Positions 1 through 12,247 of a DNA stretch of 64,000 bases are shown in pieces. Under the pieces are notes generated by a model. That model saw only the letters and a program-made list of their open reading frames with translations, was not told the origin of the DNA and did no database searches. The position numbers and the translations under genes are program-made. Position 1 is the stretch's first letter, and each line of letters begins with the position of its first letter. Source of the stretch: Ilex aquifolium (taxonomy: Eukaryota; Streptophyta; Magnoliopsida; Aquifoliales; Aquifoliaceae); assembly GCA_951799425.1 (NCBI GenBank), contig OX637391.1, positions 12,704,551 through 12,768,550 on the forward strand. The letters are read 5' to 3'.

Positions 1-3000
1 ATTATTAAATTCCCCATCCTCCGATCACATTCTACCAAATGCCTCCAATAACTACCCATAAACACCCTCTAACCACCACCAATTTAATTTTTTTTAAACA
101 TCTAATTTTGTAATCCAATAATTACTACAATATTTTTATTGACTTATAAAAGAATGGGTGGGAGAGAGTAAAGGATGAAGAATGGGATTGGGGGGAGAAG
201 GGGATGCCCCATGGATCGAATGGGGTCGGACGGTAGTATAATCCATGTAATGGAGTTGGTTAGTGCACTGTACGTTTTGGCAGTTTTATTGAGAGCCAGC
301 CTTTGCCATAGCTTCTAGGATGAAGAAAAATGTAAAACAATGTAACTTTAAATTAATTTGGGAAAGATACAGTACTGATCTTATGACTGGTAAATTAGAT
401 ACCCAGATGGTGATATTTAAGATGAATTCGAACTTTGCTCGAGTAAGATTCTATTCAAATCCTATGCATAGGCCTTGTCAGCTTACGGTCATGTGAGTGA
501 GCTTGATAAGCCACAGAGTAGATTGTGTTAAGTGTTGTGATCTGTACTGGTAGACTTTGTGTGATGCTTCATTGAAACTTGCCTCACATTGATGTTGCCT
601 TTGTTGATAGATGATGAGTTCTCTTTTATGAGTTGTGTGTAGAGTCTTGATGACAGGACCACCTTTGAAGGAGAAAGAAGGGATAAAAAAAAGCCAGTCA
701 CAATTGAAATCTGAAATGATGTCATAGCCAGCTCACATCAGCTTGATCCGCTGGGCTTACCTTGTGGCTAAAGCTGTGGGAATTGAATTATAATTCTCTT
801 TGAAATGGATTAACATATTTACAACATTAAGCTCATAAACCAAATTTCTGGTAGTTGGTTGGCCTTGTAACCCTTGGGTGTTCTCCTGAAGTTTTTAAAT
901 ACGTGCAGCAGTGAAGCATGTCGAGTCAATTGAAGTGAAAATAAGATGGACATGTAGCACACACACCAACTCTGTATAAGACTCAATTTAGAAACTCACA
1001 ACAATGCTAATAACTAGTGTGGTTGATGACTGAATCCGTTTCAACTTGATTTGATTGTTTGACCTGTGATATTCATCATAATATGTTCCAAAAGTGCAGA
1101 TATATAATTTGGAAAAAATTCATGTGATTCAGCTGACTTTGGTATCAGCGGATCTGTCAAATAATCCAGCAGATTTTGGTACAGTTGATCTGGTTAACAA
1201 GAAAAAATAGGTCATTGATTCCAGCACATTTAATAATTTTTTTTTTCATTTGCTCTTTTCGTTGATCCTGGACTTAAGGTGGAGGTAAATATCTGTAATT
1301 TCTGTCCTAAGTAAGGAATGCACACCAAATGGAGGTTCTTCCTTTATCTTATACAGTTATAGATATGCATTTATGTTTTTGTCTATAGAAATATACATGA
1401 AACACATATTTTTGGTCTTGTAGGTATGTACTGAGCAGACTAGATGTCGAGAGTTGGCCATGTCATCTTCTTTTTGCCGCACCATATATTCAGAGGTGAC
1501 TACCATTGTCATATACTTACAAAGCCATTTTCCAATCATGAAAAAGTTCATGTTATAATCGAAAACTATGTATCATGATGTGGCATGCCTATACTCACTT
1601 CCCATGCATCAATTTTCCATTTGTTATTTAATTTCATGCCATTTTTATGTGTGCGTGTATTTCTGAGCTGATTACCCTCTACGAATACTAGCTATTGGTT
1701 TTATCATGGAGCCTTGGTGAGCTAAGTGTTATGTTTTACTTTATTTGCAGTTTAATTGAAAATATGATCCTTGATAGAACACAATGAAGAAACATGATTC
1801 ATGTATCTGATCCCAAATAGTTGGTTCAAAACTATGTTCTGTTGTATGAGAAAAATATTCTACCTAACTTATTAGGAAAGAGGACGACCTCTGCCTGACG
1901 TAGGGTTCACCTCCATTCAAGTTTTCCTTAGACCCACCAGTGCTTAGTACTTTAAGACTTTTTAGAGAGCTTGATCGATAATATGGTTCTATAGAACTCG
2001 CATTGGTTTTGTTTGAAGCATAAAAGAAGTGCTATTTCATCAAATTATAATTGTCCATACCAAAATTGAGGATGGGCCGCCTATGATGATGGTTTAATTC
2101 AACGCATGACTAATTATTGCTGAATAATTTTATATGGTTTCTTACTGATTTCCTTTCCAATCAAAACAAATGAAACCTTAGAGTTTGAACATAAAACATG
2201 TACATTCTTGTTCATAGATTGTGATTGGTTCTCGTATTATATGCTATCCATGCGGGTTTCCTAAGGTTCTTTGGAAGTTTTATGATTTTTCGTGTTTCGC
2301 ACATTCAACTTGTTTTGAGAACATTGAGTAGAACGTCACTTGCCTCTTTTGATTTTATGAGACTATGGTGGTCTTTTCCGTGGACCAGTAGCGGTTGTTA
2401 AAAGGAGTGTGCATTAAACTGGTTGATGCTGCCTTGAAATCCCCAGTTTCTAACATTTTGTTGGTGTAAGTATAATAACTTTACCTGCCTGTGGTGTTGA
2501 TGCTCTGTGGCCTGATTACAGTTTTGATTTGATAGAAGCCATAAGACTCTCAGTTGCTTGCACCAAGTTATTGTACTAATTTTTAGCTGCTAACTCATCA
2601 GTTGCAGATGTGCATGCAGAGGTTTAGTTTTAGTTAAGCATGAAAAAGATAAAAGCATAACCGACAATTCTAGTTTCTTACCCGATAGGTTTGCATATTT
2701 TCTGGATATCTTCGGGCCTTGTACAACTGTATCTTTATGCTATTTATTACCATACACTGATGTGAAAGGCTTATATTCTGACAAGTTTATGGATGCCAGG
2801 TGTAAATTGTGTTACAGCTTGCAGATGTGTTAATTCTCTGATTAGGAGACAGGGATACTACTGGATTTTTTTTGAGTCTAATTTCTGTTCTTATGCATAT
2901 CCTCGTAAAAAATGTGGTTTTCATGCTGACTATTCCTCTATTTGATTGATCTAAGTGTCATTGAAACAAAATAAGAAAATGCTGCTGAATACTTTTTATA

Positions 3001-3303
3001 TCCTTCTTTACTGGACAGTTAAACGAATACACGCCACAACAATTGGCATGTCAGACAGATGCCTCTAAAATGCCCATGTCATGCTGTGTTTGACATATAC
3101 TTAATACATTTTGAATTGTCCAAGTTTTTCAGTGTTCAGCACAAATGTCAATACTATATCCCGAGTGATGACATAAATTTGTCCATAATTTTGGCTTGAT
3201 TGCGCATAGATGTCTTCAAGGAAAATTGTGATACTTGTTCATTTGTTTGTGTTTTTGCAAGTAGTGGAAAGCACTTTAAATCCTCAACTTGATGATCATA
3301 CAG
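1..3303. other. upstream or intronic DNA of the FANCL-like gene, no exon recognised
   Basis: AT-rich unique-looking sequence without a convincing coding exon, RNA gene or element boundary. The first recognised FANCL exon starts at 3304 in phase 0 inside the conserved N-terminal region, so one short N-terminal exon is missing. It may lie here unrecognised, or left of position 1 if the intron exceeds 3.3 kb. The small ORFs in this stretch are ordinary random ORFs. Confidence 0.5.
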
Positions 3304-6300
3304 ATAGAAGAGGTTGGATGGGAACATCTGGTGAGGTTGGGTGAAGATCTAACCTTTCTCAGCTTTCGCATCATGTAAGATTGGCTGCAGCCAGCATTAT
3401 TTACAATTTTTTACACAGAAGAAGAATCAACATGTTACTTTTCTGCCTTATATGTTTTATCAGGACTTCAGATTTCAGGGATTTTACCTCTTTTTTGTCT
3501 GATACTATTTTCATGAACATTTATATTTGGCTTTAAGATGGCCAAACAAGTGTCAATGAATGGGCTTGACAATTTTCTTTGAATGGAAATGCAGTATATG
3601 TTTTGGTACTTCAGGTTCTAATATATTTATTTTATGGGGTGAAGGACGAACAAGTGCCCTCATAAGACGTCGCTTGAAATAAAATTAATCTGCTAAGCTG
3701 ATTTTACGTGTCCATTACTTGGATGGAAGGGATTTACTTTTGAGCAGAGGTACTCTTTAATATGAAAAGGAGCTTTTCAAGTGGTTGCTTTGGGAAGGCA
3801 TTTACGTTCTTTGGCTCTGCTCATCAATAATCTCAGAATTTCTAAATTATTAAGCTAAACAAGGAGTCGATTCCATATTTTGAAAGAGCTATTGGTGTGA
3901 TTGGACTATATCATATTTTCCTCTTGATCAAGTGATAGTTAGAAGAAAATGAAAAATGCTATATGGTTAAGAAATATAAAAATAAAACTCAGAATCATTG
4001 AGACATCAATTGTGGAAGCATTGGGAAAAGCAGGTGTCTCTTTTAGGATCAATACAAAGTAGATCACACAGTAGAAAATGCTTTGTAAGATAGAGTATAC
4101 TTGTGTAATAATGGTTAACACTACATTTTTATATATTTTATCTTGGCAGTTTGGAGAGCCTTAAACTATTAGCTGAAGATTGAGATGTTATCACCAAAGT
4201 ATGTTAGGAGATAATTTTTGCCTTTGATTACTGTGCGGAGACAAGAAATCAAACACGAATAGAGAGGGAGGCAAATTGAGTCTCAAAGGCAGGACCATAA
4301 TGCAGATAAACTTTTTTGCTTTTTGTTGTTCACAAACTGTGCCTTGATGTTTATCATAGTACAAATCATACCATATTAGATTGAGGAAAAAATAGATTGT
4401 ACATGTAAGTAACAATAGAAGGATGTTCTCCAACTCTGCAGTATTTGAATGAGTCTCTTCTCCTTATATGTCATCCTTCATTTTCTGTTCATGCTTCTTT
4501 CACTGGATGGTTGGATTGATGGGCTTGAGGCTTCTATTTTTTGAGTGCCAGAGACAAGAAAGGAAGAATGCACGTTATGGAGATTTTGCTGGATAAAACC
4601 TATCCCAAATTTCCACCTTCTGTGTCAGCGGTTAGTTGCCTATATTCTCTTCTTTACTTGAATGTTTACATTTCAGACCAAAATACTGTTTTTTTTCTTC
4701 CTTCAGGATGTTCCTTATATTTTTGACTTGGAATGGTCAATAAACTTGAGATTGAAAGATGTTGTTCAGCAATTCCAACAGGTACTTGAGGCTAGTCTCT
4801 TGGGCAATAAATGTTGGCTTTCCCTCATCTGCATTTCTTTTTCTTTCTATTATCATGTTCCCTTGCTGTTGTTTTTTGCCACTTGAGGTACTTTCTGTTT
4901 TACTAATAGTTTTTGTACAAGAGTTCATTTCTTTTACTAAAAGATGTCAACTCCTTATCGCTTTAACTAGCATCTGGAGAAGCTTCAGGATTTCTGGTCT
5001 ACTTTGGATGATATTGACCAGTCTCTATGGGTTGTTGATCCAAAACCATCACATCGTGCTACATCATATCGTCAAATCAACATAGGTGACTGCTTTCTAA
5101 ATTGAATGTGTGGAGTTTCTCTCTGTCTCTGTCTCTGTCTCACACACACACGCACAAACTAATCATATTTTGCTTTTCTTTCACAGGGAATGATTGCTTT
5201 GTCATGTTGTCTATAAATGCCAATGATCCGAGATCTTTACCTGAGTACGGATTCATCTCAGTTGTTAATCATTACTGCTGCTAGCTTGTGTTGATAGTAA
5301 TGGTATTTTAAGCTGTGGTAGGTGTCGATTTATGGGTTCAGATCCAAAGGTCAACTTGTTGAGAAAGACATGGAGGAGAAACTGGAAAGGATGGTATACT
5401 TGCAAATCCCTTTTCTGCATGTTCGTGCAGCATTTTGATTTTCAATTATGATGATTACTCTGCCTTTATTGTAAGATTGGGACATACAGGTAATAGTATT
5501 GGGATGAAGTATATTAGGTTTACGGTCCTCAACTGCGTGGATAATGAGATTAACCATTGTTATGAAGGCTGCCTATCATCAATTTGCTTGGGAAGTAAGT
5601 GGATGTTTATCTGCAAAGACAGATCAAGCAATGTCTTCATTGTTTTGGTAGAATTTCTCATGGAAGGCTTTAAGCAAATCATTAGGTAGCATTATCGAGG
5701 GACACGCAGGGTCTCCCATTGCCAGTGCTAATGTGGAAAACGATATCATTGACTGGCATATCTTGCATAGTTTCAATTTTATAATATGTTGTAGCTGGAT
5801 CCGTTTCACATTAAAATTATACTTCACAGTTTTGGATATCAAGATAGATCATACTATCTGAGTTTCGATGCTGTCAAGCAACCTCCTCTTGGAGTAAGTT
5901 TGTCACCATCTTATACATGGAATAAACAGGATAAAAGACAAACTATTCCTTGAAAATCTTTCAAGTGTACTGGAGACTCAACTTCCAGGACCTCCGGATG
6001 TTGAGAAGAATGATCAGGAAAATGAATGCGGAATTTGTTATGCGCAATATCTTCCCATTGGTAATTTCTATGACATATCATTCAAAGTAACCTGGCTTAT
6101 TTATCATGGGCGTATGATTGACTGGTTCGTGTTAATATAGATGATGAACTTGGAGCTAAGAGTGGGAGTGGAACTGATTACACCTGTGGTAATGATGACT
6201 GCAGTAGGGCTTTCCATAGCATTTGTCTTGGGGATTGGCTGTGTTCCATCACTACAACAAGGCGGTATGTTTACTTCTTCATATCTCTCTTCTTATTATG

Positions 6301-7806
6301 TGAGAAGTTGACAATGATTCTAAGTTTTTTTTATCGGAAGGTATGAATGAATGATCTAAGTTGTCTATTGTATTTGTGGCATTTTTCGTACTGTGGAGGT
6401 TGTAAAACTGTGATTGGTTGTATCTGTTGTCCATGGTAGCATGTCACACATGCAGCAGATGAGGACTCACCACCCAGATTTTTTTCAGAAAGCAGCACTC
6501 ATTATGAATCTTTTGGTGCAATTCACGAAGTTTGTAGATCATGTTCAATGTCAATACTCAAATATGAATTTGTCTCAACTGTTATCTTCCCCAGGGACCC
6601 CTCTTCCAGTGCTGGCTTGCTTATTGTCCTTTTTCATTTTTAGTGCGTTAGATTTAGACTTCAGGCATCTCCTCGACAGGTGTTGGTGTGTTTTGTTTTT
6701 TCTGGATGGGGATTTAGAGTGCAGATTTCTACTACAATTCGGGAAATTTGCCTTTTCCCTTCAATTTCTAATGAAAGGTTTTGATCATTAAATACTTGTG
6801 ACTAATTTTCTTTTGAAATACAATTTATCACTGATTTCCTTTGATCGTTGTGCCCCCCCACCCTTTTCTGGATGACATAGTTTTCTAAATATTCCCCAAA
6901 TGTCAAAGCTTAAGCATGCATAACCTTATAGAAAGACGATACTTGCACCCTTTTGCCATAGATTTGAAGATATATAGTTCTTGATTTTATGCCCCTATAG
7001 TCCAATGGCTTCTGTTTCTCCTTCGATAATCGATGTTTCTCTTTCGATAATCCTAAGTATTTTCTCCCTTTCTGTTGATACACTTGAGTTCAATGGTATA
7101 AGAATTTCTTGGATGTGTTATGGAAAGGAGGGTTGTTCGTAAAAAATTGGCTCATGAATCCAAAATGAAGCTGGTATTAGTAGTGACTGGTCCAACTTGC
7201 ATGTGACATGGCGATCTCATAATTGATGTAGAACAGATCGCATTAGATTATTTGGAGCATGAAGAATATTTCCTAAACAGAATTAAATCCCTAATTATAA
7301 TGATGTTACTAAAAATAAATGCTTAATTGAAATAGGAAAGTCTAATAGGAAATTTGTGAAATCCATTAAAAACACATGTCGAATAGTATTTATGAAAATC
7401 GACATCCATTAGGCAACTAATAATCTAGAATATTCTACCAAGTCTTGGGTCCACGTTATTTTGCCACTTTTCGTTGCACTTTGAATGTGTGACGGTCTTC
7501 ACAATCCAAATAATCTACTTCGAGTTGATTCATTCAATAATATATCTTTCCAGGGAGTTTTCTTGTTCTTCGTGTGGATTCAGGTTTGTGCTTGTTCTAT
7601 CCACTTAGAAACGGTGATTTTTTTGTGTCCCCATTACTGCTAAGTCAATAATTTACCTTAACTTGGATTTCCTCACCTTCTCCGACATTCACAGCTAGAT
7701 GTATGGTCCCTGAGCATTCTTATATTGCAGGTCATTTGATGTTCTGTTTGGGAATTGTCCATACTGTTCAGAGCCGGTTGCAGTCAATATCAATGCTATG
7801 AAGTGA
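3304..7806 (+). CDS. FANCL: FANCL-like E3 ubiquitin ligase (Fanconi anaemia group L homologue), 5' incomplete
   Basis: FANCL is the RING/PHD-type E3 subunit that monoubiquitinates FANCD2/FANCI in DNA interstrand-crosslink repair in the nucleus. I can thread nine exons with matching phases: 3304-3374, 4552-4630, 4707-4781, 4971-5085, 5187-5244, 5322-5393, 5930-6060, 6141-6264 and 7731-7806 (TGA at 7804-7806). Together they give 801 bp, or 266 residues. All internal junctions are GT-AG. The first exon reads IEEVGWEHLVRLGEDLTF, the N-terminal E2-like fold. The middle exons (DVPYIFDLEW, LEKLQDFWSTLDDIDQSLW) are the double-RWD region. Exons 7-9 hold the C-terminal zinc-binding domain: CGIC, CGNDDC, FHSICLGDWL and NCPYC. 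The protein ends SEPVAVNINAMK. The initiator exon was not found. Introns of 536 bp (5394-5929) and 1466 bp (6265-7730) contain no recognised insert. No in-frame stop was seen in the exons, so the gene looks functional. Confidence 0.9.
5119..5155. repeat. CT/CA microsatellite in a FANCL intron
   Basis: A run of CTCTGT units followed by CA repeats lies between FANCL exons 4 and 5, about 30 bp before the 5187 splice acceptor. It lengthens the polypyrimidine-rich end of a very short intron. Confidence 0.7.
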
Positions 7807-8103
7807 ATCCTTGTTCTTCATGGCCTACTCATTGAAGATTATCAGATTTTTGCAGAACTTGAGGCAAGTGCCCACAGATTCCCTTCCATCATATTGTGCA
7901 AGGATTTCAACTCGGTGTCTTGAAATAGGAATTTTTTGATAATTGAAGATGGACCAAGAATCATTAAAATTGCATCCCTCCCCCCATCAATCAATGATAT
8001 ACATTTTTTTGAATTATTTCTCCTCTCCTAATCTTATACGCTAGCCCTTGAGTTGATTATATGTTCATGCTTAATCGGAAGGCGTCGAGAGATTCAATTT
8101 ATG
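7807..8103. other. FANCL 3' flank
   Basis: Non-coding sequence between the FANCL stop codon and the target-site duplication of the following LTR element. It presumably includes the 3' UTR; no clear polyadenylation signal could be chosen. Confidence 0.5.
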
Positions 8104-8872
8104 ACAGCTGATGGGCCAAGCCCAAGGGCCCAACTCATGTCATAAAGCCCGGTCCGAGTTTATAGCCTAACTCCAAGAGATCCAGTAAATCTAGCCCAAT
8201 GTGGTCAACCCGGTCAAGCTCATCAGGCTCAAGGAGCTACATCAACAGGGGAGCATGGAAGGGTCATCCAAGAGCCTCCTCATTGCCACCTTGGAGTAAG
8301 GGTCATCTAAGAGTCTCCTCCTTGCCACCTTGGAGTAAGGGCCATCCCAAGAGCCTCATCCTGGTCGCATGGAGAGAGTCACATTCCCTCATCCTTTGAC
8401 CAAGTCATTTGGAGTGCACCATAACTCCCTTGCCCGTTGAGGAGAGGAAATGTCGTCAAACCATTAAACTACTATTAAAGTCGCACTGGAATCCGTTACG
8501 ACCGCTGGATCAGCTATGTAATTAATATTCATTACGAGGCGACTACTATAAAATGTAAGCCCCACCAATACTTGGGGGACATCAGGCTCATTCGAGATAA
8601 TTCTTTCTCCCTCTCTCAAAGCTTGTAACCATTTGCTCTCTCTCCATAACAGAGTTAATAAAATACCCGGTGAATCTAGCCATTAAAAGTGGACGTAGGT
8701 CACCTTGACTGAACCACTATAAATTTTGTCTTATCTCTTTCTCTACTTATTTTACTGCATTTTATACTATTTATTTGACTGTGGTGTGCAAACCAATTTG
8801 TGCATCATCAGTTTGACACCGTCTATGGGAACAACAAAATTCTCACTTCTAAACACTTTCTCTGTTGAATCT

Positions 8873-9983
8873 ATCGCGATCACCATCAGATCGATGAATC
8901 ACCCTGAAGACAATGCAGCCGAGAGGAGGAAATTGTTCCTCCCCCACCTGCCAATCCAGTCCCAAATGCACAACAGATGTTGGACACAATGCAGCAGCTT
9001 ATAGTCCAGAATCAACAGATTCTGCAACTGATGCTCGGACAACAAGGAAGAGCGCAGCCTGGACCTCAAGACAGAGGAGCCCCACGCCCTGGACATCAAG
9101 GGGCTCCCCACCTAGGCGCTCCCCATTTGGGCGCCCCACCTCTGGGAGCTCCCTTGGGCGCCCCACACAGAGGGGCCCACCAAGAGGCACCTCCAGCTCT
9201 TGTTCCCCATGGTGGAGACCCTCACTTCCAAGAGGAGGAGGGTGAAAACCAAAGCATGGGGCATGAGAGCCATTTTCATGATAATTCCAGAGGATCTCCT
9301 CCCAATCACTAGGAAGAAAAAATTAAGGAGGTGCAAAATCAATTGGGTGACGTCTTCAATGCCATGAAGGCACGGGGACCCGAGACAGTGGACTACCTCG
9401 TAAGTCGAACCGACACACCTTTCAAACCTGACGTGGCGAATTACCCACTTCCTCAGAAATTCAAGATGCCATCCGTCGAGACCTTTGACGGTACGAAGGA
9501 TCCACTGGACCACCTCGAAACTTTTAAGACCTTAATGCAACTGCACAACGTCCCCGACGAAATCATGTGTAGAGCGTTCCCAATCACCTTGAAGGGATCT
9601 GCTTGACAATGGTTCTCCAAGCTCTCCCCAGCCTCCATTGGCTCATTTGCTGAGCTAAGCAGGTCTTTTGTATCACACTTTATTGGAGGACGCCGCCACC
9701 AGAAGCCTGCCACCCACCTGCTCAGCATAAAGCAGGACCGAGATGAGAACTTAAGGAGTTACCTCACTCGTTTTAACGAGGAGGTCCTTCAGGTCGAGGA
9801 GCCTGATGAAAATGTCAGCATGACCGCCTTCTTGGGAGGCCTCCGGTCATCAAGCTTCCTTTTCTCAGTGATGAAGCGCCCACCAAAGAGCATGCCAGAA
9901 CTATTGGCAAAAGCTCAAAAATATATGAATGCTGAGGAAATCAACAGGTCCAGGCGGGGTGAATCATCTCGCGGATCGCCATA
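8873..9983 (+). pseudogene. decayed gag of LTR element copy 1
   Basis: This matches the gag of the copies at 43.6-44.7 kb and 60.9 kb. The expected start (MTITTRS in the relatives) has become ATC at 8873. A frameshift follows near 8980, before the QQ-rich segment LDTMQQLIVQNQQILQL and a Pro/Gly/His-rich linker (to about 9240). The retrotransposon-gag core (KFKMPSVETFDGTKDPLDHL, then CRAF and SYLTRFNEEVLQ) runs to AQKYMNAEEI near 9940. In-frame stops occur at about 9310 (Trp in the related copy) and 9604 (Arg in the related copy). It cannot make intact Gag. No CCHC knuckle is present; the frame runs into the tandem array instead. Confidence 0.88.
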
Positions 9984-9984
9984 A

Positions 9985-10345
9985 ACTTGACCTGTCTCTA
10001 CACTGTTCTCAAACAGGCAGCCTATCTCCAGCTTAGCGGCTCTCTCGCGGGTCACCAAAAAAACTTAGCCTATCTCTGACTGTTCTCAAACAGGTAGCCT
10101 ATCTCCAGCTGAGCGGCTCTCTCGCGGGTCGCCAAAAGCTTGGCCTCTGCACTGCTCTCAAGCAGGCAGCCTATATCTCCAGCTGAGCAGGCTCTCTCGC
10201 GGGACGCCAAAAGCTTAGCCTCTACACTGCTCTCAAGCAGGCAGCCTATCTCTAGCTTAGCGGCTCCCTCGCGGGTCACCAAAAAAAACTTGGACTAACT
10301 CTGTCTTTGCTCTCACGCAAGCAGTCTGTCTCTCTCTCTCCAGAT
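9985..10345 (+). repeat. tandem array inside LTR element copy 1
   Basis: About five degenerate units of roughly 65-80 bp. Each contains GCGGCTCTCTCGCGGGT, an AAAAGCTTGGCC-like segment and a CTGTTCTCAAACAGGCAGCCTATCTCCAGCT segment split by short indels. The array starts exactly where the gag homology ends. The same array in reverse complement is in the second element (43290-43650), so it is an old part of this family. Confidence 0.85.
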
Positions 10346-10379
10346 AAACATGTTAGATATTTTAATATTAGAATAACAT

Positions 10380-11420
10380 TATTTTTGCCATCTCTAGGCA
10401 CACTTTTGAAACTCAGGTCGTCCACAACCTGCGAGACTACATTAGATTGAATGTCAACAATCGGGCCTCATATCTCCATAGCTCTGTGCCCATGCTCTAT
10501 AGGACTGTGCCCAAGCTACCCAGTGCAGCAGGCTGCTCGCCCAAGCTACCCAGCGCAAGAGGCTGCTCACCCAAGGTGCCCCGCGCAGCAGGCTCGCCCA
10601 ACTTGAGTGCTGCCTGCCCGCCTAGCTGGTTCACGCACACAACAGCGCCTAAGCGCCCTCCTCTGCTCGCCCCATCCACGCGCACAGCGCCTGGGTGCCC
10701 ATCAGTGCTCGCCCTAGTGTTGCTTAGCTCGCCCGAAGGCTCCATGCTCGCTTGGGTCTCGACGTCCGATCCCTGACCAACCTCCTCCAGTGCGCGGACA
10801 ACACTCATTTCACTTACAGTGGTGCGCGTCCAACATCTCACGCGAGTAGCCTGCTCAACCAAATGGGCGAGCCCCTTTTCCAACTCCAGCGTCCCCATGT
10901 GGCCCACAAGCACGCCTAGATCTCCCCTACCTGCCTCGGCTGCACGCCCAAGGGAGCTTACCCCTGCTGCGTGCCCAACGACGCCCATCACCATGCCTGA
11001 CCGCCTCCTTAACACGAGCACACTGGTCGCTTGGGCCGCCTAGATCAGCACCTAAATGGGCGCCAAAAATCCATGCCACCTACTTCAGTGGAGCTCGCCC
11101 AAGGGATCTCGCCAGCTGCATGCTCGCCCAAGCTCCCCAAAAGGCCTCCTACTCACCCAAGGCAGCCCCAAGCTCGCCCAAGGGGCCCAAGGCAGCCCAG
11201 GCTCGCCCAAAACAGCGTGCCTAGCTGCATGCTCACCCAAAACAGTGCTTGGTCGCCCAAAACCGCGCTCCCAGCTGCCTGCTCGATATTTTGACTGTAA
11301 CTTTTACTCCGTTACTCCAAATGGGGTCCATAATATATCAAATCGAAGCTCTCGGCGAGCCCTACAAGACTCACAGCCTTTAGCTATGATTGATGCTGTT
11401 AAAATCCCAAAAAAGGCCTA
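10380..11420. other. GC-rich unknown block inside LTR element copy 1
   Basis: Strongly GC-rich sequence with many imperfect repeats of a GCTCGCCCAAG-like word. ORFs exist on both strands (for example 10497-11021 minus, 10447-10776 plus), but they are low-complexity and do not match each other or any family I recognise. The related element carries a similar block with GGGCGAGCC repeats at 42180-43090. Probably non-coding spacer or captured and degenerated host DNA. Confidence 0.6.
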
Positions 11421-12247
11421 GAAGAACATGTTTTGGCCTCCCAAAGTTTTTTCGGTTATGCCTGGCAGCCGAAAATTCAAACTCAAATTGAATGCCCTCA
11501 TTTCCAACTTCCATTAGATGCAGGGCATTGGGGGGCAAATGATGGGCCAAGCCCAAGGGCCCAACTCATGTCATAAAGCCCGGTCCGAGTTTATAGCCCA
11601 ACTCCAAGAGATCCAGCAAATCTAGCCCAATGTGGTCAACCCGGTCAATCTCATCAGGCTCAAGGAGCTACATTAGCAGGGGAGCATGGAAGGGTCATCC
11701 AAGAGTCTCCTCCTCGCCACCTTGGAGTAAGGGTCATCCAAGAGTCTCCTCCTCGCCACCTTGGAGTAAGGACTATCCCAAGAGCCTCATCCTGGTCGCG
11801 TGGAGAGAGTCACCTTCCCTCATCCTTTGACCAAATTCTTTGGAGTGCACCATAACTCCCTTACCCGTTGAGGAGAGGAAAGGTCGCCAATCCATTTAAA
11901 CTACTATTAAAGTCGCCCTGGAATCCGTTACGACCGCTGGATCAGCTATGTAATTAATATTTATTACGAGGCGACTACTATAAAATGTAAGCCCCACCAA
12001 TACTTGGGGGGCATCAGACTCATTGGATATAATTCTTTCTCCCTCTCTCAAAGCTTGTAACCAATTGCTCTCTCTTCACACCGGAGTTAATAAAATACCC
12101 GGCGAACCTAGCCATTAAAAGTGGACGTATGTCACCTTGACTGAACCACTATAAACTTTGTCTTCTCTCTTTCTCTACTTATTTTACTGCATTTTATACT
12201 ATTTATTTGACTGTGATGTGCAAACCAATTTGTGCATCATCAACAGC

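Larger units (their letters stand above)
8109..12242 (+). mobile_element. gag-only LTR retrotransposon (TR-GAG type), copy 1
   Basis: Two near-identical LTRs bound the element: 8109-8810 (702 bp) and 11540-12242 (703 bp). Both start TGATGGGCCAAGCCC and end TTTGTGCATCATCA, giving the TG...CA termini of LTRs. The 5-bp target-site duplication ACAGC is intact at 8104-8108 and 12243-12247. A degenerate primer-binding site (about 8813-8832) follows the left LTR; the better preserved relative at 60861 resembles the complement of a plant tRNA-Asp 3' end. The interior has a decayed gag, a tandem array and a GC-rich unknown block, but no protease, RT or integrase. At 4.1 kb it must depend on proteins from another element. 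The high LTR similarity points to fairly recent insertion. It lies about 300 bp downstream of FANCL in the same orientation. Confidence 0.93.

Noticed and set aside
5435..5842. ORFs at 5435-5689 (+) and 5624-5842 (-)
   Set aside because: They fall in the FANCL intron 5394-5929. Exons on both sides join in phase (TG + G = Trp), so no coding exon is needed here.
6414..6791. 125-aa + strand ORF between FANCL exons 8 and 9
   Set aside because: It lies in a FANCL intron and has no recognisable domain; flanking exons splice cleanly around it.
10497..11021. 174-aa minus-strand ORF and overlapping plus-strand ORFs in the LTR element
   Set aside because: GC-rich low-complexity DNA; ORFs overlap on both strands and match no family I know.
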